Source: Actinomycetota bacterium (GTDB taxonomy: Bacteria; Actinomycetota; Humimicrobiia; Humimicrobiales; Humimicrobiaceae). Taken from it: a stretch of DNA of 16,242 nucleotides. Location: NCBI GenBank assembly GCA_016927635.1, contig JAFGMJ010000242.1, positions 1 to 16,242 on the forward strand, written 5' to 3'. The stretch's first letter is position 1, and the number at the start of each line of letters is the position of its first letter. The notes under the pieces were generated by a model. It saw only the letters and a program-made list of their open reading frames with translations. It did no database searches and was not told where the DNA came from. Position numbers and translations under genes: made by a program. Of the stretch, positions 7,741 to 14,250 are shown piece after piece.

Positions 7741-7845
7741 CTAAATAGTTCTTCTCCTGGTTTGCCTTATGTGATCAAGAGTTACTGCCAGCAGCAGAAT
7801 ATCAAACGATATTTTATTATCCTTTTCAACATATGCGGTTATGCT
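7741..7845 (-). pseudogene. Possible C-terminal gene remnant in the FGGY-kinase leader
   Basis: An open stretch of 34 codons without any start codon ends in a TAG at 7741-7743 that overlaps the kinase ribosome binding site, as the tail of an upstream gene in an operon often does. It reads AYVEKDNKISFDILLLAVT and ends in RQTRRRTI. The pattern (aromatic, then S-x-D-I-x-x-L-x-x-x-T) is reminiscent of the C-terminus of bacterial exopolysaccharide sugar transferases, but the stretch is short and the likeness loose. It could be chance, or the untranslated leader of the kinase transcript. Confidence 0.22.
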
Positions 7846-7996
7846 TTAAGTAATCCATAACCCCAATTCACTGATTTTTTAATGATATATTTGGATTTTT
7901 TAAAAAGTTTTAAAATAAAATATGGTACAATTTTATAAATAAATAAAAATTTAAAACCATTAAATTTTTGTCTTGGATGAAAATATGTTCAATTCA
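7846..7996. other. AT-rich non-coding leader of the kinase transcript
   Basis: I see no gene, RNA gene or clear hairpin in this stretch. It lies between the predicted promoter (8012-8040) and the possible remnant before the FGGY kinase. It contains one isolated GTACAA at 7925-7930. If the promoter is right, the kinase mRNA has a leader of about 280 bases, long enough for an attenuator or riboswitch, but no conserved riboswitch core was recognised. Confidence 0.4.
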
Positions 7997-8010
7997 GTAC
8001 AATAGTACAA
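7997..8010. promoter_or_regulatory. Tandem GTACAA repeat at the predicted transcription start, candidate operator
   Basis: GTACAA occurs at 7997-8002 and again at 8005-8010, as two AGTACAA copies 8 bases apart. This is just downstream of the predicted -10 box, where a repressor would block initiation. Further copies are at 7925-7930 and within the palindrome TTGTACAA at 8096-8103. Four copies lie in about 180 bases of intergenic DNA. The core resembles half-sites of GntR-type pentose regulators such as B. subtilis AraR; this is recalled from memory and only suggestive. The binding protein is unknown. Confidence 0.35.
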
Positions 8011-8011
8011 A

Positions 8012-8040
8012 ATACTATAGCAATAACTTTATCTTGTCAA
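8012..8040 (-). promoter_or_regulatory. Sigma-A/sigma-70-type promoter driving the FGGY kinase and downstream genes
   Basis: On the minus strand a perfect -35 TTGACA lies at 8035-8040, followed by a 17-base spacer and TAGTAT at 8012-8017 (4 of 6 matches to TATAAT). An alternative -10, TATAGT at 8014-8019, would leave a 15-base spacer. Transcription would begin near 8005 and reach the kinase ATG at 7727. It is the best promoter-like pair I found in the window and separates the transporter-side genes from the kinase-to-E1 genes. Confidence 0.5.
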
Positions 8041-8126
8041 TATAATTATAAATATTGTTTATAAGGATAATACCGATATTTTAATCTGATTATACTTGTA
8101 CAAAAACTTGCTGGTTAGCAATTTTA

Positions 8127-8372
8127 TTAAGTCCTTGACCACGCCGGACTGCTGTGCATTTCGTCATTTGAAGACAGATTTACCTGGTTTTTGCCGTCTG
8201 CATCCATGACATATATCTGCCAGTTTTGGTCCCTTATGGATTCAAATGCTATTTTGCTGCCGTCCGGTGACCAGACAAAGCCGAACTCGTCTACATCACT
8301 TTATGAAATATTTTTTATATTTGTCCCGTCGCTGTTCATAATATATATCTGGGATTTGCCTGTTGAATAAGT
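8127..8372 (-). pseudogene. TolB/PD40 beta-propeller gene remnant with an internal stop
   Basis: The minus strand reads SQIYIMNSDGTNIKNIS, then an in-frame TAA (8301-8303), then DEFGFVWSPDGSKIAFES, then QIYVMDADGKNQVNLSS and MHSSPAWS, ending in TAA at 8127-8129. WSPDGxxIAF and IYVMDADG are the hallmarks of PD40/TolB-like WD40-type propeller blades. The two QIY(I/V)M units are 44 residues apart, one blade. No start codon or ribosome binding site precedes it: the frame opens at a TGA 16 bases after the DUF4867 stop. The reading stops where the next blade's PDG should follow PAWS. It is therefore a decayed, truncated internal fragment of a larger gene. Its good codon structure suggests the decay is fairly recent. 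A single sequencing error could explain the stop, but not the missing ends. Confidence 0.72.
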
Positions 8373-8390
8373 TCATAAATAAAATAAAAA

Positions 8391-9080
8391 TCAGAATGTC
8401 CTGAATTTAAAATTCTCGCCGGTTATTCCAAGATGCCAACCTGCTTCCCTTGCAGCAAGATATTCCGGATGAGCAATAAACCAGGTGTTTTTACCTATAA
8501 TTAACTCGTCACGGTCGCTTTTCCCTACCTCAAAGTCAATGGGCGAATTGGTCCATTTGAGCAGGCTTACAATTACATTTATGCCTTGCTCGTGATATAC
8601 ATTTGCACCGGCATAATGCATACAGCCACCATAAAGCTCCACAACAGAACCTTTGGGGGCATAGTAAAATTTTATAAGAGAGGAGTCATAGGTTCCTTCA
8701 GGCCATTTTATGTCCTGCTGCAAACCCACCATCATTATCATATCAGCGCCGACTATATAGACTTCACTTCCGTGATGAAACTCAAGACCGTTTAATAAAT
8801 TGTTTCTGCCAAAGCAAACACCTGTCTGTACATCCAACCCGCCATATACACTGAGCATTATCGGGTCAAGCTGGCCAGCCACTTCCTGCCTCATTCTGTT
8901 ATCATCTGCAACATATACTATTTCATCCTTAACTTTGTTATTGCGTTCAATATAATCCAGTAGAGCGTCGATTTGAAAGCCCTGATGTATCATACCGAAA
9001 TTCTTAAAACCTTCATCATATACAGATAAGATTTTTTTGCCCGGATTAAGTTTTTCCAGCTTTTGAATTAAATCTTCCAT
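8391..9080 (-). CDS. DUF4867-family cupin-like protein, putative sugar isomerase
   Basis: 229 residues. It resembles the DUF4867 family of Firmicutes sugar loci: an N-terminal segment with FKNFGMIHQGF, a VYVADD segment near 55-60, CFGRNNLLNGLEFHHGSEVYI near 89-109, an MMVGLQQDIKWPEGTYD segment near 115-131, then YAPKGSVVELYGGCMHYAGANV near 140-161. The LEFHHGSE segment with a later ELYGG and HY looks like a cupin metal site (two His, one Glu, one later His). Cupin sugar isomerases such as D-lyxose isomerase use a similar set, so aldose-ketose isomerisation is a fair guess, but I know of no proven activity. The ATG has AAGAAGG seven bases upstream. It lies 133 bases after the FGGY kinase at 9214-10707, which suggests it acts before or beside that kinase. 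Confidence 0.68.
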   Translation of the reverse strand: MEDLIQKLEKLNPGKKILSVYDEGFKNFGMIHQGFQIDALLDYIERNNKVKDEIVYVADDNRMRQEVAGQLDPIMLSVYGGLDVQTGVCFGRNNLLNGLEFHHGSEVYIVGADMIMMVGLQQDIKWPEGTYDSSLIKFYYAPKGSVVELYGGCMHYAGANVYHEQGINVIVSLLKWTNSPIDFEVGKSDRDELIIGKNTWFIAHPEYLAAREAGWHLGITGENFKFRTF

Positions 9081-9213
9081 CTAATAACCTTCTTTTTACA
9101 CATCTATTAATAAATCATATATTCAGATTAATAATTTAAAGCTTTTTTTTAATTTTTAAAAGGGTTAATGAGGCAAAAAATTAAATTACAGTGTTTTTGA
9201 GCTATAAATATAT

Positions 9214-10707
9214 TTAGAATTCCCTGTCAAGAAGCTGCCTGATTTTTATAAATTTTTTAAATCTTTTCTTATATGTAGTAGTTTTATTTTTATCCGGCCT
9301 GTAAACAGCACTTGTCCTTACCATATTATAAATGGCATCTTTTAAGCTCTTGTAAATACCCAGGCCCATCGCCTGGATTATTGCAAGACCCAGCAGTCCC
9401 ACTTCTTTTGATGTTGTTGTTTTAATCTCTATATTTAAAATATCTGCAAACATCTGTACCCATTGGCTGCTGTTTGTGGCTCCGCCAGACATCACTGCTT
9501 TTTTCAGGTCTATACCGCCTTTTTTTAAATTATTTATATGCAAAAGATGTGAAAACACCACTCCTTCATAGATTGCGTTCAATATATCATATATATTATT
9601 TGAAGCATTAAAACCAATGGCTGCTCCCTGCATTTTTTCTGATAGCTTTGACCTGTATATAAAGGGAAAATAAAAAATATTATTATCTTTAAGGGTTATC
9701 TTTTTTATCTCCTCATCTATCTTTTTATAAAAAAGCCCCCTTTCTGTTTTAAACCCCGCTTCCTCCAGTATACGGCTTATGAACCACTCAAGATTGACTG
9801 CAGAGTTGGGGCTTGTATCCATTGCAAGCAGGTTAAGATTATCTGGAAACAATACTGTAGACATTATATGAGGATCCGGGTTTAAGTCTTTTTTAAGCGC
9901 AGTATTGATTCCCCAGGTACCGGAGACTATAGAATAAGCGCTGCCATCATACAGGCCGCTGCCAATCAAGCAAGCGACAAAATCCACAATGCCGCACATA
10001 ACCGGGGTACCTTTTAAAATGCCTGTATCCCTGGCGGCGCATTCAGTTACATAGCCTGTAATTTCCCAGCTCTTATAAAGGCCGGGAAGCATTTGCGATA
10101 TCTCACTTACTCCATGAAGCCCATAAAAATCTTTATCATAATCTTTTGTATTTATATTCAAAAGACCCGAATTGCTTGCATCCGTATAGTCTGTGCTGTA
10201 GCTGTCTGTAAGCCTGTATTTTATCCAGTCTTTGCAGAAAAGTATCTTATATATATTTTGATAAGATTGCTTTTCATTTTCTTTAAGCCATGCAAGCAAA
10301 GGTATTGCCTGTCCGCTCCACATATTGGTAAAAGTTAGCTGGTAGCTGTCAATGCCCTGTTTTTTCCAGTACTCAATATACCTTTCGGCTCTTGAATCCA
10401 TTGAGCTTATAGCTTTCCTGACAGGCAAACCCTTGACGTCTGCAAGGTAAATGCCTCCGCCGTGTCCACTATTTGCTACAGACATTATCAATGAAGGATC
10501 TATTGCGGTGCCGTCTATGAGCTCTTTTATAGTAATAGCAGTGTTTTTATAAAACTGCTCCATATCTATTTCACTGAAGCATCCGTCATCTGCTATCTGG
10601 TTTTTGAAAGATTTAATGCCTGCAATGCTTCCGGCAGCATCTATAAGTGCAACTTTTCCTACGCTGAGGCCGTTATCTATGCATAGCATATACTTGTTTT
10701 TTAACAT
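9214..10707 (-). CDS. FGGY-family carbohydrate kinase (L-xylulokinase/LyxK-like)
   Basis: 497 residues with both FGGY domains. Motif 1 is CIDNGLSVGKVALID (9-23); the usual GGT/GST after DNG is replaced by GLSVG, which is atypical. NSGHGGGIYLAD (79-90), SSMDSRAE (101-108) and CKDWIKYRLT (158-167) resemble the LyxK/erythritol-kinase branch. Asp242 in CGIVDFVA is the expected catalytic base, followed by SGTWGIN (262-268). GAAIGFNAS (361-369) with AIYEGVVFSH is FGGY signature 2, and SGGATNSSQW (407-416) binds adenosine. An L-xylulose kinase would feed the UlaE-type epimerase at 3473-4333 directly. The start has almost no Shine-Dalgarno sequence (AATTTTTAGCT before ATG), in contrast to the other kinase, so translation may be weak or use another start; Met7 has no better site. 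It lies 134 bases after the URO-D gene at 10842-12104. Confidence 0.86.
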   Translation of the reverse strand: MLKNKYMLCIDNGLSVGKVALIDAAGSIAGIKSFKNQIADDGCFSEIDMEQFYKNTAITIKELIDGTAIDPSLIMSVANSGHGGGIYLADVKGLPVRKAISSMDSRAERYIEYWKKQGIDSYQLTFTNMWSGQAIPLLAWLKENEKQSYQNIYKILFCKDWIKYRLTDSYSTDYTDASNSGLLNINTKDYDKDFYGLHGVSEISQMLPGLYKSWEITGYVTECAARDTGILKGTPVMCGIVDFVACLIGSGLYDGSAYSIVSGTWGINTALKKDLNPDPHIMSTVLFPDNLNLLAMDTSPNSAVNLEWFISRILEEAGFKTERGLFYKKIDEEIKKITLKDNNIFYFPFIYRSKLSEKMQGAAIGFNASNNIYDILNAIYEGVVFSHLLHINNLKKGGIDLKKAVMSGGATNSSQWVQMFADILNIEIKTTTSKEVGLLGLAIIQAMGLGIYKSLKDAIYNMVRTSAVYRPDKNKTTTYKKRFKKFIKIRQLLDREF

Positions 10708-10841
10708 AGCTAAAAATTAATTTATATTTTTAAGTATTTAAACAAATTGCTACTTTAACTGCAAATAAGTTAATATATTTAAATAAAATAAACATGCTCT
10801 TAAAGTTGTGCAACCTTAATTGGAATGTTTATATTGTATTT

Positions 10842-12104
10842 TCATTTCCTGTACTCATTTATTACTTCAAACATTGCTATAAGGTTTTCTATTGGCACAT
10901 TTGCCTGCACATTATGAATAGTATTAAAAACAAAACCGCCATTTTTTCCAAAAATTTCTATCAATCTTTTAACCTCTTCCTTAATTTCATAAGGGCCTTT
11001 TAAAGGCAAGGTTTTTTGTGTATCTACCCCTCCGCCCCAGAAAACCAGGTATTTGCCAAATTCATTTTTTAATTTTTCAGGCTCCATGTCGCTGGCTGAT
11101 ATCTGTACAGGGTTAAGTATATCAAATTCATCATCTATTAAATCAGGAATCAATTTATATACGGACCCGCAAGAATGTATAAATGTTTTCCACTTTGTAT
11201 TTTCATGAATCCATCTATTGACTTTCTTGTAAAATGGCTTGAATAATTCTCTATATGTATCAAGTGAAATAAATAAGCCCTGCTGAGTACCAAAATCAGT
11301 TCCTGAAATAAATATCACATCAATAATATCTCCTAAGGCTTCATTTATTCTTTTATAATTTTCTAGTGCTATCTCCAGCTGTCCGTCAAATACTTTTTTA
11401 ATATAATCTTTTCTTTTAAATAATGATATATACCATTCTTCAATATCCCTTATACCCTTTGGGTCTTTCAACATTGGACCTGGCACAAAAGCTATATCGC
11501 CAAAACCCGAGTAACAAAGCGCACCCATTATTCCATATCCTGTATTATTATAAAAATAATCTGCCCGCATTTTTAAATAGTCCAGTTCTTCTTTTGAAAT
11601 TAAATTCCATTCTTCAAGGTTATCTTCCGGATTTAAATGATCTTCAATAGGATTTTTCTGTCTTATAATGGAATCAAAGAAAAAACCTTTGGAAGGCATT
11701 TTTGAAGAAGGCGGATAATTCTTATCGCCCTCAGCATACTGGTAAATACTTCCGTCATCATTTTTTTGAGTATTAAAAAGACCTGGAACCAGCACTGGCG
11801 TACCATCATTTAATTGCCATTCTTTCCAGTTTTCTTTTTTATAGCCAAAAAATGTGCCTTTCCCTTCAAGCATGGCTACATCAACGCCTAGAATATCTTT
11901 TAAATCATCAGCAATTTCTCCAAGCATCTGATAAGGTTCCACTACCTTAACCGGTGTGCCGGGAAGATCTAAATTGTAATATTGCCTTAACCTGTAAACA
12001 TTAGATACATGAATTCCTGTTGTATGAGTTGAACCGAAATCAACAGGCAGCTTATCCGGCTGTTTATGATTAATTGTACATATTATTCTTTCTTTTGAAT
12101 TCAT
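10842..12104 (-). CDS. URO-D-family (cobamide methyltransferase-like) protein, His-Ser-Cys type, long form
   Basis: 420 residues, longer than the other two copies. It opens NSKERIICTINHKQPDKLPVDFG, a common start for the URO-D/MtaA-like proteins of anaerobes. Insertions around residues 85-170 (KGTFFGYKKENW, then FFFDSIIRQKNPIEDHLNPEDN) account for the extra length. FISGTDFGTQQGLFIS (265-280) is the mid-barrel acidic segment. FIHSCGSVYKLIPDLID (308-324) carries His310 and Cys312, followed by GGGVDTQK (357-364) and NTIHNVQANVPIENL (394-408) with His397. I see no obvious downstream cysteine as a third zinc ligand, unlike classical MtaA. The ATG has AAAGGGA about 9 bases upstream. It sits between the SDR gene and the LyxK-like kinase. 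True haem biosynthesis is unlikely because the substrate-binding PGRYLPEY-type segment is absent. Confidence 0.86.
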   Translation of the reverse strand: MNSKERIICTINHKQPDKLPVDFGSTHTTGIHVSNVYRLRQYYNLDLPGTPVKVVEPYQMLGEIADDLKDILGVDVAMLEGKGTFFGYKKENWKEWQLNDGTPVLVPGLFNTQKNDDGSIYQYAEGDKNYPPSSKMPSKGFFFDSIIRQKNPIEDHLNPEDNLEEWNLISKEELDYLKMRADYFYNNTGYGIMGALCYSGFGDIAFVPGPMLKDPKGIRDIEEWYISLFKRKDYIKKVFDGQLEIALENYKRINEALGDIIDVIFISGTDFGTQQGLFISLDTYRELFKPFYKKVNRWIHENTKWKTFIHSCGSVYKLIPDLIDDEFDILNPVQISASDMEPEKLKNEFGKYLVFWGGGVDTQKTLPLKGPYEIKEEVKRLIEIFGKNGGFVFNTIHNVQANVPIENLIAMFEVINEYRK

Positions 12105-12225
12105 GGATTATTGTCCCTTTGTTTTATTTTTAAATAATTCTATAAAGCTGTAAAAATATATTAATAGTGCAGATTCACTGTCGCATATAAAATATTTCAG
12201 ACTTTGTTAAATATAAAAAATTTAA

Positions 12226-13158
12226 TCAAAAAGATTTTTCTACCCATTGCGCTATATTATATATAGAATCTTTCAGATTATATTCTGGTTCAAAATCCAA
12301 CAGCTTTTTTGCCTTTGACATATCAAAATAAAGTGCATTACCCTGCGATAAACTCCAGGGAAAACCCAGTGATATTTTCATTTCGGGATACATTTTTTTT
12401 ATAATTTTTTTAAAATCTTCTCCTGAAAAAGGATCCCTGGCACAACAGTTAAATATTTCTCCGTCAGCTTTTTCACTTTCTGCTGCTTTTATATGCATAT
12501 TTGCAACATCTCTTATGTCAACAAAATGCAGCACCTCTTTTTCCGAATAAACCGGTAACTGGATTTCCTTGCCTTCTTTCAAACTCAAGGCAAATTCTTT
12601 CCAAAATTCTCCTCCGCCCCTTCCTGCAGGACCGACTACTAAAGTAAGCCTTAATACTGAAACAGGAAGTTTGTATTGATGGTAATAAGCAATGGCAAGT
12701 ATTTCCTGCATTCTTTTGGTAGCTGTATACATATCAACAGGCCTGCACGGATGTATCTCATCGACAGGGAGATATAGCGGTTTTTCAAATTTTTTTGTTG
12801 GCGGATACCAGCCAACAGCAGATATGCTGCTTGTAAGTATAAATTTTTTAACATTCTTTTTCAAAGCAAGTTCGAGCATATTTTGTAACCCTGTTATATT
12901 TACATTTACCATCTGCTCTGGGTTGCCTGTATCTCCAGGGAGTGAAGCCAGGTGAAATACTGTATCAAAATCATATTTATATAATTTATCTAAACTGCTT
13001 TTATCAGTTATATCTATTTTTATTATTTTAATATTTTTATCTTTGTCATTTATAATACTTTTATTATACGTAACTATAAAATCCTGCTTGCTCTTTAAAA
13101 GCTCCTTTATTAATTCTTCTCCAATAAAGGAGCTTCCGCCCACTACTAAAGCTTTCAT
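12226..13158 (-). CDS. NAD(P)-dependent epimerase/dehydratase, extended SDR family
   Basis: 310 residues, typical of extended short-chain dehydrogenases acting on sugars or nucleotide sugars. The Rossmann motif is KALVVGGSSFIGEELI at the N-terminus, with the middle glycine of GxxGxxG replaced by serine. Next come IDITD (53-57), VFHLAS near 67-72, LTSSISAVGW near 109-118 with the catalytic serine, and YTATK near 145-149 as the YxxxK pair. VVGPAGRGGGEFW follows in the substrate domain. The start is supported by AAGGAG eight bases upstream. It follows the permease after 87 bases and precedes a URO-D gene, so it is likely co-transcribed with the transporter. In this setting it could oxidise, reduce or epimerise the imported sugar or a derivative before phosphorylation; the substrate cannot be read. 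Confidence 0.85.
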   Translation of the reverse strand: MKALVVGGSSFIGEELIKELLKSKQDFIVTYNKSIINDKDKNIKIIKIDITDKSSLDKLYKYDFDTVFHLASLPGDTGNPEQMVNVNITGLQNMLELALKKNVKKFILTSSISAVGWYPPTKKFEKPLYLPVDEIHPCRPVDMYTATKRMQEILAIAYYHQYKLPVSVLRLTLVVGPAGRGGGEFWKEFALSLKEGKEIQLPVYSEKEVLHFVDIRDVANMHIKAAESEKADGEIFNCCARDPFSGEDFKKIIKKMYPEMKISLGFPWSLSQGNALYFDMSKAKKLLDFEPEYNLKDSIYNIAQWVEKSF

Positions 13159-13245
13159 GTATCATGCTCCTTAAAAATACTTTTTAAGAAAATAGGATTA
13201 ATTTTTTTTATATTTATTTATTGGGTAAACAGCATAAGAAAAAAA

Positions 13246-14250
13246 TTATTGCATTTTTCTTCTTCTCAATACATCAACTAAAACAGCGCTAAGCAGAATC
13301 AAGCCTGTTGCAGTCTGCTGCCAGTAAACAGAAACTCCAAGTAAATTAAAGGCATTTACAATAAGCGCCATTAGAAGTACTCCCAAAAAGGAACCAAATA
13401 TTGTACCCTGGCCTCCAGATAATGAACATCCGCCAATTACACATGCCGTAATGACCCTTAATTCCATTCCTGTACCTGCGGCAGACTGTGCGCCGCCCAT
13501 CCTTGAAGCCATTAATATTCCTGCAAGTGAAGCAAGCGTGCCTGAAATAATATAAGTCAGCCATTTAAGTTTATCGACTTTTATACCTGAAAGTCTTGCC
13601 GATTCTTCATTGCCGCCAATAAAATAAAATTGCTTAAAGAAAATTGACTTCCTGTAAAATACTTCTGCAAGCACAACCAGGACTATCATCACAAATACCG
13701 GCGTCTGTATGCCATAAAATTGTTTTTGTGCAATAATGCTAAAATTATCCGGTAATAGAGGAATGCCCAGGGCTTTAGTAATTATATAAATGATTCCCCT
13801 GACTATTTGCATCATTGCCAGTGTTGTTATTAAAGGATTTACCTTTATTTTTGTAACAATAAAGCCATTAAGAAATCCAATAAAGGCTCCGGAAAGTAGT
13901 CCGATAATAATTGATACGGGTACACTTTGCCCAAGAACCAGCATTTTTCCTGCCATGACGCCCCCGAACCCCACTATCGAACCCACTGACAGGTCAAAGC
14001 CTCCGGATATGAGCAATAAAGTCATACCTATTGCTACTATTGAGTCAAAAGAAGCACCCATAAGAACAGCTATAAGGTTTTGTGGATTTAAAAAATTAGG
14101 GGACAAAAAAATTAATGCAACAATAATGACAATGTTTACAATGAGTAAAGGCAGCTCGTTAAACCCAGAAATACCGCTAATAATCCTGTTTTTTAATAAA
14201 TTATTTTTTTCAAATAATTGGGAGTCATGACGTGTGTTTCTAATATTCAT
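13246..14250 (-). CDS. rbsC: Sugar ABC transporter permease, RbsC type
   Basis: 334 residues and strongly hydrophobic, the usual length and profile for the BPD_transp_2 permeases of ribose/xylose/multiple-sugar uptake. Transmembrane segments start at LPLLIVNIVIIVALIFLS near 33-50. The family motif IGMTLLLISGGFDLSVGS lies near 74-91, and the coupling region with GGCSLSGGQGTIFGSFLGVLL lies near 273-293. The C-terminus ends in a positive DVLRRRKMQ. The ATG overlaps the ATPase stop codon by ATGA (14247-14250), with GGAGAA upstream inside the ATPase gene, so the two are translationally coupled. It acts with the ATPase and the binding protein at the right edge. The symbol denotes the family; the real substrate is more likely a pentose or related sugar matching the downstream enzymes than ribose itself. 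Confidence 0.9.
   Translation of the reverse strand: MNIRNTRHDSQLFEKNNLLKNRIISGISGFNELPLLIVNIVIIVALIFLSPNFLNPQNLIAVLMGASFDSIVAIGMTLLLISGGFDLSVGSIVGFGGVMAGKMLVLGQSVPVSIIIGLLSGAFIGFLNGFIVTKIKVNPLITTLAMMQIVRGIIYIITKALGIPLLPDNFSIIAQKQFYGIQTPVFVMIVLVVLAEVFYRKSIFFKQFYFIGGNEESARLSGIKVDKLKWLTYIISGTLASLAGILMASRMGGAQSAAGTGMELRVITACVIGGCSLSGGQGTIFGSFLGVLLMALIVNAFNLLGVSVYWQQTATGLILLSAVLVDVLRRRKMQ

Noticed and set aside
7728..8126. Riboswitch or small RNA in the kinase leader
   Set aside because: No conserved riboswitch core or stable multi-stem structure could be recognised by eye; the stretch is mostly simple AT-rich sequence.
13790..14230. 146-codon plus-strand open frame
   Set aside because: It is antisense to the permease gene, whose membrane segments and family motifs are clear; no ribosome binding site or domain is seen.
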